Source of the DNA: Mariniflexile fucanivorans
Lineage (GTDB): Bacteria > Bacteroidota > Bacteroidia > Flavobacteriales > Flavobacteriaceae
Reading direction: 5' to 3'
Length of the DNA stretch: 64,000 nt
Assembly: GCF_004341235.1 (NCBI RefSeq)
Contig: NZ_SLUP01000002.1
Location: 558,001 to 622,000 of the forward strand
This document shows, in pieces, positions 38,134-46,262 of the stretch. The translations under genes were made by a program, and so were the position numbers. Within the stretch, counting starts at the first letter, position 1. Each line of letters starts with the position of its first letter. The notes under the pieces are model-generated. The model searched no databases, was not told the origin of the DNA, and was given only the letters and a program-made list of their open reading frames with translations.

Positions 38134-38757
38134 TTATACTTTATTTACCTTTTCCCAAACCTTGGTATCGGGGTTATATTGTTTTAAAACGCGTGCAGGA
38201 TTACCAACAGCAACCGAATAGGATGGTATATCTTTGGTTACCACACTTCCTGCGGCTATTACACAATTTTTACCAATGGTTACACCTGCCAAAACAACAA
38301 CGTTTGCACCAATCCAAGTTCCATCTTCAATAGTTATAGCAGATGTAGAAACACCTTGCACATGGATAGGGCGAGATACATCTTCGTAATTATGATTTAA
38401 TCCTGAAAGGGTAATGTTTTGCGCCAAACGAATATCATTTCCAATAGTTACAGGTCCAATAATGGTATTACTTAAACCAATTTTAGTTCTATCTCCAATT
38501 ATAACGGGGCCAACACCATTGTTTATAGCTGAAAAATCTTCGATGGTAGAATCTATTCCTAATTCAAATTTATTCCATGGCACTACATCCATTCTTGTAC
38601 GGAATCTTACAATAGCACCTTTACCTTTTTTATGATAAAATGGGTTTACAAACCATTTTATCCATAATCTTGGTCTGGTTTGTTTTGGAATTAGAATAGA
38701 CCAATGAACCAGTTTTTTTAAACCTTCATTCGATTTTATTTTTTCTTTTAATCCCAT
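38134..38757 (-). CDS. Hexapeptide-repeat (left-handed beta-helix) acyltransferase
   Basis: A 207-residue LbH acyltransferase. Hexapeptide repeats run from about residue 85 onwards (VIIGDRTKIG, NTIIGPVTIGN, TWIGANVVVLAGVTIGKNCVIAAGSVVTKD). The expected catalytic His is in SGLNHNYED. The C-terminal motif VAVGNPARVLKQY is typical of sugar O-acetyltransferases such as maltose, serine or EPS acetyltransferases. It acts in the cytoplasm with acetyl-CoA, probably on a nucleotide sugar or lipid-linked repeat unit of the EPS. It lies one base after the GT gene upstream, indicating coupled expression. The exact sugar is unknown. Confidence 0.9.
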   Translation of the reverse strand: MGLKEKIKSNEGLKKLVHWSILIPKQTRPRLWIKWFVNPFYHKKGKGAIVRFRTRMDVVPWNKFELGIDSTIEDFSAINNGVGPVIIGDRTKIGLSNTIIGPVTIGNDIRLAQNITLSGLNHNYEDVSRPIHVQGVSTSAITIEDGTWIGANVVVLAGVTIGKNCVIAAGSVVTKDIPSYSVAVGNPARVLKQYNPDTKVWEKVNKV

Positions 38758-38758
38758 A

Positions 38759-39961
38759 TCATACTTTGTTAGTTACTTTTTCAATGGCTTTGTAAATGGC
38801 ATTCACATTATTTTCCCAAGTATGGCTTTTTGCGAAATTGGCTCGTTTTTCTGAAAGTTCATTGCTATTTTCTGCTAAGGCCTTTTCAGTTAAACTGATG
38901 TAATCTTCTTTTGTTGAACCCAAATAAACATGCTCCTTAAACATATCCATAGCTTTGGTTTTAGTAGCGATAATTGGTTTTCCCATCGCTAAATACTCAT
39001 CAATTTTTCGAGGATAATTCCCTATGGTTAAATTGTTGGTTAACTGCGGATTCATAGCCACATCAAAACCTTTTACATAATTTGGAAGATCCTGACTGTT
39101 CTTGCTTCCAAGAAAATAAACATTGGACAACTTGTGTAAATATGAGTTTTTAAAATCTTCATCTTCAGGCCCAACTAAAACTATACTCCAATCTTTTCTT
39201 TCTTTCGCCATAAATTCTAACAAACCGATATCCAATCTTAAACTTGTTAAAGAACCTACATAACCAATAACTGGATGTGGAATATTTTTAAATTCTGCTG
39301 GAATAGGAATGGCATTATTTTCGTCACTAAAATGAGACACATCGCAACCTTGACCAACCATATAGCTATTGGGATTGTATTGACGACAAAACGCTTCAAA
39401 AAACTCAGAATTAGTTAAAACCACATCGGCATTTTTTACAACTTGAGGCTCTATACGCTCACCATGTTTTTGCCAATACGGTACTTTTACAAGATAATCG
39501 CGCATATAATACGCATAGGTTTTTGGCTGTAAAAGTGCTTTTAAATGAAGTCCTAAAAACATAGAACTGTCGTTAAAAATAATAATGTTATTGAAATTCA
39601 ACCTATCTGCGCCTGCTTTTATATCCTTTGCAAATACGTTGGCATTTTTTTTATTTAAAAGTTTGAAAATAGCGTGAATTGGCATCCAGTTAATGGACTC
39701 CACCATGTTTTTTGGGTATAAATTCCAAAGATTTTTACTTATTTCAACTAAATTATCTTCTTCACCATTTTTAATTCGGATTCTTTTTTGAATGGTTTCT
39801 TTATGTTTTTGTTTTCGCATAACCGACCTAACCATGGGCGGATTCACATACAAAACACGATTGTTTTTAGAAAACTCTAAAGCAATGTTTTTACAGTTAC
39901 TGCCAATTTCTATATCCCACGCCTGTATACCTACAACTATAATGTCTCTACCTTGTATCAT
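38759..39961 (-). CDS. Glycosyltransferase, GT-B fold (GT4-like)
   Basis: A 400-residue cytoplasmic glycosyltransferase. The N-terminal half has IIVVGIQAWDIEIGSN and a long donor-independent Rossmann domain. The C-terminal half has IGYVGSLTSLRLDIGLL, WSIVLVGPED, FLGSKNSQDLPNYVKGFDVAMNPQ and KIDEYLAMGKPIIAT, the GT4-type donor-binding region with its Glu. It resembles the TuaH/Wca-type glycosyltransferases. It overlaps the upstream GT4 gene by four bases (39958-39961) and is followed one base later by the hexapeptide acetyltransferase. It probably adds one sugar of the EPS repeat unit. Confidence 0.88.
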   Translation of the reverse strand: MIQGRDIIVVGIQAWDIEIGSNCKNIALEFSKNNRVLYVNPPMVRSVMRKQKHKETIQKRIRIKNGEEDNLVEISKNLWNLYPKNMVESINWMPIHAIFKLLNKKNANVFAKDIKAGADRLNFNNIIIFNDSSMFLGLHLKALLQPKTYAYYMRDYLVKVPYWQKHGERIEPQVVKNADVVLTNSEFFEAFCRQYNPNSYMVGQGCDVSHFSDENNAIPIPAEFKNIPHPVIGYVGSLTSLRLDIGLLEFMAKERKDWSIVLVGPEDEDFKNSYLHKLSNVYFLGSKNSQDLPNYVKGFDVAMNPQLTNNLTIGNYPRKIDEYLAMGKPIIATKTKAMDMFKEHVYLGSTKEDYISLTEKALAENSNELSEKRANFAKSHTWENNVNAIYKAIEKVTNKV

Positions 39962-41127
39962 GCTTTTATTTTTTTAGAATGTTCGGCTTCAATTAATTCA
40001 TAAAGCTTTAAATAATCGGTTGCCATTTGTTTCCAAGAAAACTGTTTACTTCGCTCTAAACCTTTTTCACAAAGTGAAATTCTATAAACATCATCATTTA
40101 ATATTTTAATGATTGCTTTTGTTATTTCATTTGGATTAAAAGGGTCGATTATATGTGCAGCTTCACCAGCAACTTCTGGCATTGATGATGTGTTTGATGT
40201 AATAACCGGAACGCCACAAGCCATAGCTTCCAGCATTGGAATACCAAAACTTTCTCTTAACGATGGGTATAAAAACACATCGCATTGCGAGTAAATAGCT
40301 GGCAAATCGGTATTTACAACATAGCCTGTTAAAACAATATGGTTAATAAGATTTGTATCTTCAATTTCTACTAAAAGCTTATTTAACTCGGTTTTATCGT
40401 AATCGAGCATCACCAATTTATGATTCGATTTTGATTGTTTTAAAAAATCTGAAAATGCTTTTAAAGTTCCTTTTGTATTCTTTTTTGGATCTGTATTTCC
40501 TAAGAAAAAGAAAAAATTATCGGGTAAATGATATTGATCCTTAACTCTTTTAAGCTCTTCTTTATTGGCTATTGGTTTAAAATGCTCGCTTACGCCATTA
40601 TAAATAGCATCTAGTTTATTGTTGTTATCAATACCAAAAAACTCACCAATTCTGTTTTTTTCAAAATGGGAAACTGTAATTACCTTTTTGCTGTTTTTCA
40701 CAACACGTGGCACGACTAATTTTCTATATATATTTCCGAATTTTTGATAGGTACTCGCGCTACTTGTAAGTATTTTTGAATAACTACTTTCCATATAAAT
40801 AATATCGTGAAGAATGGTAATTAACGGAATATTCGTAAAAAATGGTGCCGTATTACTAGTGCAATGCAAAACATCGCAACCATATTTTTTTGCCGCTTTT
40901 GGTAATGCTATCTGCTCCCAAGTTGGGTATGGACCACCTTCTAGCTGAATAATTTTAAAGTTTGAAGTTTCTTTAAGAACAGAAGAGTCTTCATCTGGTT
41001 TCACAAAAATAAAGTACTCATTTTTATGATCTATAAGCTGAAGATTTTTAATAAGCTCCAATGCAACCATATCCATTCCATGCTTTTTTTTCCTAAAAAG
41101 TCGTTGTCCTTCTATACCTATTTTCAT
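39958..41127 (-). CDS. Glycosyltransferase family 4 (mannosyltransferase-like)
   Basis: A 389-residue GT4 enzyme with a full GT-B architecture. MKIGIEGQRLF begins the N-terminal domain. VITVSHFEKNRIGEFFG and YNGVSEHFKPI are typical acceptor-side and hinge segments, and FFLGNTDPKKNTKGTLKAF begins the donor domain. Catalytic EX7E-type residues occur in LRESFGIPMLEAMACGVPVIT. RESFGIPMLEAMACG is the strongest family motif and is common in mannosyl- and rhamnosyltransferases. It probably builds the EPS repeat unit on undecaprenyl pyrophosphate at the cytoplasmic face of the inner membrane. Confidence 0.92.
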   Translation of the reverse strand: MKIGIEGQRLFRKKKHGMDMVALELIKNLQLIDHKNEYFIFVKPDEDSSVLKETSNFKIIQLEGGPYPTWEQIALPKAAKKYGCDVLHCTSNTAPFFTNIPLITILHDIIYMESSYSKILTSSASTYQKFGNIYRKLVVPRVVKNSKKVITVSHFEKNRIGEFFGIDNNNKLDAIYNGVSEHFKPIANKEELKRVKDQYHLPDNFFFFLGNTDPKKNTKGTLKAFSDFLKQSKSNHKLVMLDYDKTELNKLLVEIEDTNLINHIVLTGYVVNTDLPAIYSQCDVFLYPSLRESFGIPMLEAMACGVPVITSNTSSMPEVAGEAAHIIDPFNPNEITKAIIKILNDDVYRISLCEKGLERSKQFSWKQMATDYLKLYELIEAEHSKKIKA

Positions 41128-41162
41128 AATTATATATTTAAAATAGCAGTTGCTTAAAATTT

Positions 41163-42359
41163 TTAGTGCGTGTTTTTAGTGCTTGATGTATGTTGCGTAT
41201 GTATAAATGTTTTATTCGCACCTTTAATTTTTAATAAAGACAACAGCATCATAAACATACCTTTAGGCAAATTAGCCAGCGCATTTAAGGTTTTTAAATT
41301 GTAAAATGATTTTGGAACCGAAAAAACAAAAGACAACACACAAGCTATCAATAAACTAATCCAGTAATTTGAGTATGAAACTTCATTATTTATAAAGTAG
41401 TTTGCTACCACAAAACCAACACTAAATAGTATAACAGCACCTAATAATAATATTCTGGGTGGTTGAATAAATTGGATGGCTTTATCAAAATAATCTACAT
41501 TGCCTTTAAGTACTAAATGTTTAAAAGCGTTTAAAATGTCTTTTTTGAAATAATGAATTTGTGCAGACAACCATCTACGACGTTGATTACCAAATACTTC
41601 AGATTTTTGAATTTTTTCATCGTAAACAATAGCATCATCTAGATACACTATTTTACGACCTTCTTTAAGCATTTTTAACTCAATTTCTTTATCAAAACCA
41701 CCAACAGCTGTAACGGTTGCCATAAGGGTTTTAAAATAATTATATCTAAAAGCCATTCCTGAACCTATAATAGCAGATGAAAGCCCCAAAACACGATGCC
41801 CTTTTCTAAATATATTATTATTTATTTCTTCACTAATCGCATCAAGAATTGCCCAAGAATTGTTTGTGTTTTTTGCAGTACGATGCCCTTGTACCGCAAT
41901 AAAATCATGCTCGAAAGCAGCATTAATTTTCTTTAAAAAATCGGGAGCCATCACATTATCTGCATCTAAAACCACCGCAATATCATACGCATTTTCAAGT
42001 GCAGCCATTGCTTTGTTTAAAGCCTTTGATTTGGTGCTTTTTTCAAAACTTACCTCAATTAATTTTATTGGTAATGCTTTTAAAGTATTTAAGGTTTCTT
42101 GTTTAAATGAATCTGCTATAATAACAACATCATATAAATTTGAAGGATACTCTTGCTTTAAAGCTGCATTTGCTACTTCTACAATAACCTCATCTTCCTT
42201 ATAGCCAGGAATAAGCACCGCCATTTTTTTTATATTTCCATTATCTGAATACTTTTTTTGTTTGTAAAAAAGACTCGCTATTGAAAATATTAAAATGTAT
42301 AAAGTTGCTAAACCTAAAAGGCTTAGTATTACAATTTGTAGGATGTTAAATAGTAGCAT
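41163..42359 (-). CDS. Membrane glycosyltransferase, GT2 family
   Basis: A 398-residue GT2 protein with an N-terminal hydrophobic helix (IVILSLLGLATLYILIFSIA) and C-terminal helices (about residues 300-370). Catalytic motifs are AVLIPGYKEDEV, VVIIADSF, VVLDADNVM (metal site), ELKMLKEGRKIVYLDDAIVYDE and RRRWLSAQIHY, which is an R/QxxRW-like motif. It may be a processive or a polysaccharide-extending enzyme. It follows the phosphoribosyltransferase-HAD fusion by 37 bp and precedes two GT4 genes. The donor is not determined. Confidence 0.88.
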   Translation of the reverse strand: MLLFNILQIVILSLLGLATLYILIFSIASLFYKQKKYSDNGNIKKMAVLIPGYKEDEVIVEVANAALKQEYPSNLYDVVIIADSFKQETLNTLKALPIKLIEVSFEKSTKSKALNKAMAALENAYDIAVVLDADNVMAPDFLKKINAAFEHDFIAVQGHRTAKNTNNSWAILDAISEEINNNIFRKGHRVLGLSSAIIGSGMAFRYNYFKTLMATVTAVGGFDKEIELKMLKEGRKIVYLDDAIVYDEKIQKSEVFGNQRRRWLSAQIHYFKKDILNAFKHLVLKGNVDYFDKAIQFIQPPRILLLGAVILFSVGFVVANYFINNEVSYSNYWISLLIACVLSFVFSVPKSFYNLKTLNALANLPKGMFMMLLSLLKIKGANKTFIHTQHTSSTKNTH

Positions 42360-42396
42360 GATTAAAAGGATTTGGGGTTGGGCTTCGTTATAATTC

Positions 42397-43335
42397 TTAT
42401 TTTAACTTTCTTATTTTGTCTCTTATCTTTAATCCATATTTTCTTAAAAAAGGTAAATGTTTACCGCTTTTTAGATTGTACATGAAGGATTCCGATTCAA
42501 AAATCATTTCAAAATTTGCAGTACACAAAACTGGTTTTTTTGATAGTCTGTTAATTTCAATAGCTTGATTTAATTCACTTTCAATAAACAATACATACGG
42601 TTTAGCCATGTAAGCTTTCGCTTTATGGTCGCCATGATTATTAGCACGCTGTCTTGCTTCCATATTGGGCAAATCGAGCATAACCAAATCGTTATATTTA
42701 ATATTATTGGCCGCTAACCAAGTTTCGGTTTCTTTACGATACTTTTCTAAACGAGACGTTACAATAGTGCCTATTTTACTTCCAGGAATAAATAATGGTG
42801 GTGCATTTAAAATGAAATCGATGTACTTTTCGCCATCATCATTTTGTTCTGGCAATGGGTCTGCACATAAAACACCATCAATATCAAAACATGCTTTTTC
42901 AAGCGTGGTATGGTTAAGGATGTTCCATTGAAAATAGCGTGGTAATGGTACATTTTCAAAATAATAATCAACCATTTTTTCTTTACCAGGAATAACATAA
43001 ATGGCACAATATTTAATATCGAACTTATCTTCAAGGTGTTTTAAACTTTCTTTTACTTCTATCATAGCAGAACCCGAAGCAATACTATCGTCAACAACTA
43101 GTACTTTTTTATGTTCACCTGAATCAAAAAACTGACTCCTAGCACCCGATTTGTATATGTGTCCGTTTAAAAATGAGTGAATATCGGTATAAGGCTTATT
43201 AAGGTATAATGCCAATAAATTCGCAGGAAGCATTCCACTTCGTGGAACACCAACTATGAGATCGAAATCACGAGGAATGATACTTAATCTTTGAAGTATG
43301 ACATTGTTTAAATCTTTTATATTTCTGTAATTCAT
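42397..43335 (-). CDS. Phosphoribosyltransferase-HAD phosphatase fusion
   Basis: A 312-residue two-domain protein. The N-terminal domain is a type I phosphoribosyltransferase: LIVGVPRSGMLPANLLALYL at the pyrophosphate loop and the PRPP-binding VLVVDDSIASGSAM at residues 78-91. The C-terminal domain is HAD-like, with CFDIDGVLCADP containing Asp151 and Asp153. The fusion suggests transfer of a base or other group from PRPP followed by dephosphorylation, or the reverse. PRTase and HAD proteins are known together in some ter-linked stress operons thought to make nucleoside-like metabolites. Its presence inside an EPS operon, between the Wzy-like gene (51 bp) and a GT2 (37 bp), is unexpected. Function unknown. 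Confidence 0.82.
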   Translation of the reverse strand: MNYRNIKDLNNVILQRLSIIPRDFDLIVGVPRSGMLPANLLALYLNKPYTDIHSFLNGHIYKSGARSQFFDSGEHKKVLVVDDSIASGSAMIEVKESLKHLEDKFDIKYCAIYVIPGKEKMVDYYFENVPLPRYFQWNILNHTTLEKACFDIDGVLCADPLPEQNDDGEKYIDFILNAPPLFIPGSKIGTIVTSRLEKYRKETETWLAANNIKYNDLVMLDLPNMEARQRANNHGDHKAKAYMAKPYVLFIESELNQAIEINRLSKKPVLCTANFEMIFESESFMYNLKSGKHLPFLRKYGLKIRDKIRKLK

Positions 43336-43386
43336 AGTGTTAAGGTTTAAGGTTTTGGGGTTATAACTATTTGTTCACTATACTTT

Positions 43387-44868
43387 TTATGCCTTAATTA
43401 ATTCTGGCGTTTCTTCTATATTGGGGTTTTCAAAAATTTCTGGATTCGACATAATTGCCATAGATGCATATATTAATAAGGCTGTAGGCATACCGCCTAA
43501 TATGGCATTACCATATGAAGCCAACATAACTCCTGCCATTCCTGAAATTAGGGCACTCATTTTAAATTTTGTTATAGGATCTCGAATTTTAAACATCACT
43601 TTATAAGATGCTTTCCCTATAACATAAAACAAAATAAATAAATGAAATGTTAAACCAATAATTCCTAATTCTGCCCATATTAAAACGTACCAACTATCTG
43701 TAGCAACATTAGATAGAAATGCATTGGGTAAAAAACGCTGTGCCTTATCTCCTGCATGTCCAATACCACCTCCAAAAGGTCTAGAGGCAAGATATCCTTT
43801 AAGTATTTGTTGGTTGGCTTTTCTAACCATTAAGGAGGGTTCATTGGGGTCAAAAGCGCTTCGCATTCTTCTTATTTGATCATTCCCATTAGCAATCAAC
43901 GTGAACTTAAAAAATATAAAAATTAAGGCAAGAAATATAACACCTGTGCTAAGTACTCTAACATTTTTTCTTAGAATAAAAAATGTCATAAAACCTGCTA
44001 ATGGTACAGCTATAGATCCTCTGGTGCCCGATATCATCATTCCATAAATACCCAATATACTAACGGTAAGAAAGAAAATTTTAGTAAACCCTTTTTTTGC
44101 CATAGAGTATATAAAAAACACAACTCCTGCATATCCTTGATTTCCACCAAATTGTCCTGCATCACTAAAAAATGAAAACACCCTGAGTTTACCAAATAAT
44201 ATATGTGTTTCTGCCCCACCATTATCCAACCAAGCTTGTTCTGCATAATCAACTCCAAAAATCATCTGCACCGTTCCTTTCAATGTTGCAAGTATAGAGA
44301 ACACGCCCCAAACATATAGAAATGTATCTAATTTTTGGTTCGTATTGATAAGCATAAACGTAAGAATGATAAAGAAGAAAAAATAAAAACCTATACCTCT
44401 ACCGGCAATCCATGGTTCTATCATTCTTGCTTCAGGATTTACGATTTGAAATATGCAATATCCCAACCAAATACCTGCTAAAATTGTTATATCCTTATTA
44501 GCTGGAGACCAATCGACCCTTTCTTTAAATCTAGAAAAAATGATCGCTAAAAAAGTTATAACCATAATACCATCTATACCAAAGCCTAGTGGTAAACCTT
44601 GAATATAGCGTGCCATACCAAGTAGTACAAAATTAAGACCAATTGCAGTATAAAAGCCAATAACGGGGTTTTTGAATAAAAGATATAAATAGACTGCCCC
44701 AAATAAAAGTGCAAACAATATACCTGCTCCTGCCACTTCTAATTTTTTAAGCATTAATGCGATAACTACTAATCCTATAAGCAATAATATAATAGCCTTA
44801 GGCTTTGCAATGCCTGCAGAACCAGATATCTTATCAAAAGGGTTTATATTATTATCGTTTGTATTCAA
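43387..44868 (-). CDS. O-antigen ligase / Wzy-like polymerase
   Basis: A 493-residue integral membrane protein with about 11-12 hydrophobic segments and a large periplasmic loop. The family signature is MISGTRGSIAVPLAGF with its conserved Arg, in Pfam PF04932 (O-antigen ligase/Wzy). A second typical motif is the loop FGGGIGHAGDKAQRFLPNAFLSNVATDSWYVLIWAELGIIGL, with the His and Asp that characterise these enzymes. It either polymerises the EPS repeat unit or ligates the chain. With Wzx directly upstream, polymerisation in the Wzx/Wzy route is most likely. It lies eight bases after the flippase gene. Confidence 0.88.
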   Translation of the reverse strand: MNTNDNNINPFDKISGSAGIAKPKAIILLLIGLVVIALMLKKLEVAGAGILFALLFGAVYLYLLFKNPVIGFYTAIGLNFVLLGMARYIQGLPLGFGIDGIMVITFLAIIFSRFKERVDWSPANKDITILAGIWLGYCIFQIVNPEARMIEPWIAGRGIGFYFFFFIILTFMLINTNQKLDTFLYVWGVFSILATLKGTVQMIFGVDYAEQAWLDNGGAETHILFGKLRVFSFFSDAGQFGGNQGYAGVVFFIYSMAKKGFTKIFFLTVSILGIYGMMISGTRGSIAVPLAGFMTFFILRKNVRVLSTGVIFLALIFIFFKFTLIANGNDQIRRMRSAFDPNEPSLMVRKANQQILKGYLASRPFGGGIGHAGDKAQRFLPNAFLSNVATDSWYVLIWAELGIIGLTFHLFILFYVIGKASYKVMFKIRDPITKFKMSALISGMAGVMLASYGNAILGGMPTALLIYASMAIMSNPEIFENPNIEETPELIKA

Positions 44869-44876
44869 TTGGTTTT

Positions 44877-46253
44877 TTATTGATTTTTATAAGATTCAGT
44901 AAAACGCTTGTTAGTTACTTTATTAATAATGTTCGAATAGAAATTTATTCCGCTAGAAAAAATTTCTTTGTAAGACAAGGTTAATTCTTTATTTAAAAAG
45001 TACATGCCCATCCATATGCCAATTAATGTGAACAGTATAGATGCAACGGCTACAAGAATTAAAGATTTGAATATAAAAATGGCTATAATATCGCCTATAA
45101 TATTGGCAGCAACCATAACAAACACTTTTACGGCGTTAATATTTGGTTTATTTATACTATCAAGCCCAATACCCGTCATTCTATCAATTGGTAATAAAAG
45201 ACCGTAAATAGAAAATACTCGAACAATATCAACAGCGTTAAAACCTGTAATGGGATCTACTTTTAAATATTGTTCACCAGACAGAATCAACACTAAAAAT
45301 TCAGCAAAAACAAAAGTGAATAAACTCATCGCTACAAATAAATAAGTAAGTGCTCCAGAATAAGTGTAAAATAAGTCTCTAACCTCACTAATTTTTCCTT
45401 GAACACTTGCTTTAGACATTTTTGGAAATGCCGTAGCAACAAAACTTCGCAATGGGATTTGTTGTAATTCGGTAAGTTTTAAAGGAATACTGTAAAGTGC
45501 CACAGCAGCATTTCCTAAAGGGCTTAAACTAATAATTAAAGTATCTGCACTTCTTAATAAATTAGTACCTATAAGTGTAAAAGTGGTATATTTCCCAAAA
45601 TCCAGTAGTGTTTTATTGGTTACTGCACTTGCTTTGGTGATGTGTTTTGTACCGTCCCATCCTAAAACTATAGTTATTAACGATGTAAACGCATTTATAA
45701 CAATTAAAGCAATAACCAACTGATTTAAAGTTAATTCCATAAAAAGGAAATTAATTAAAACCACTAAAAAAAACAGGCCGCTGTTAATGGATTTTACAAT
45801 TAATATTTTTCCGTATTTTCTATCTGCCTGTAAAACTACAAGCGCATTGTTCCAAGGAAGATTTAAAAACGCCAATAATGGATACCATTTAAAGAATAAA
45901 TGATAACCAGAATTACTAATAGCATCATTAAAAAAAGTGTTGCAACACACTAAAATAATGGCTATTACAACAGTAGCACCTAAACCTATTAAAGCGTTAG
46001 ATCCTATTAGTTTTGTTCTGGAATCTTCATCTGCGCCCGATAGAAACCGAATTAAACCCGTATTGGTAATACCAAAGCGAAACATTTCAACAAAAGAACC
46101 TCCTGTTATAAATAATACCCATTCACCAAAAACGTTTAAAGATAAACTTCTAGCTAAAAAAGCAAAACCACCAATGCCTAAAATAGCAATAACGACATTG
46201 CCTGTTAAGGACAGGAAATTATCTTCGCGTATTATTTTTTTAAACGTTTTCAT
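44877..46253 (-). CDS. Polysaccharide flippase (Wzx/PST family)
   Basis: A 458-residue multi-pass membrane protein with about 12-14 hydrophobic segments, of the oligosaccharide flippase / MATE-like PST family. FARSLSLNVFGEWVLFI near the start and the paired segments VALYSIPLKLTEL and VATAFPKMSKA are characteristic of Wzx proteins. It should flip the lipid-linked repeat unit to the periplasmic face. It lies nine bases after the Wzc-like gene and eight bases before the Wzy-like gene, as in typical Wzx/Wzy clusters. Confidence 0.9.
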   Translation of the reverse strand: MKTFKKIIREDNFLSLTGNVVIAILGIGGFAFLARSLSLNVFGEWVLFITGGSFVEMFRFGITNTGLIRFLSGADEDSRTKLIGSNALIGLGATVVIAIILVCCNTFFNDAISNSGYHLFFKWYPLLAFLNLPWNNALVVLQADRKYGKILIVKSINSGLFFLVVLINFLFMELTLNQLVIALIVINAFTSLITIVLGWDGTKHITKASAVTNKTLLDFGKYTTFTLIGTNLLRSADTLIISLSPLGNAAVALYSIPLKLTELQQIPLRSFVATAFPKMSKASVQGKISEVRDLFYTYSGALTYLFVAMSLFTFVFAEFLVLILSGEQYLKVDPITGFNAVDIVRVFSIYGLLLPIDRMTGIGLDSINKPNINAVKVFVMVAANIIGDIIAIFIFKSLILVAVASILFTLIGIWMGMYFLNKELTLSYKEIFSSGINFYSNIINKVTNKRFTESYKNQ

Positions 46254-46262
46254 TGATTGCTT

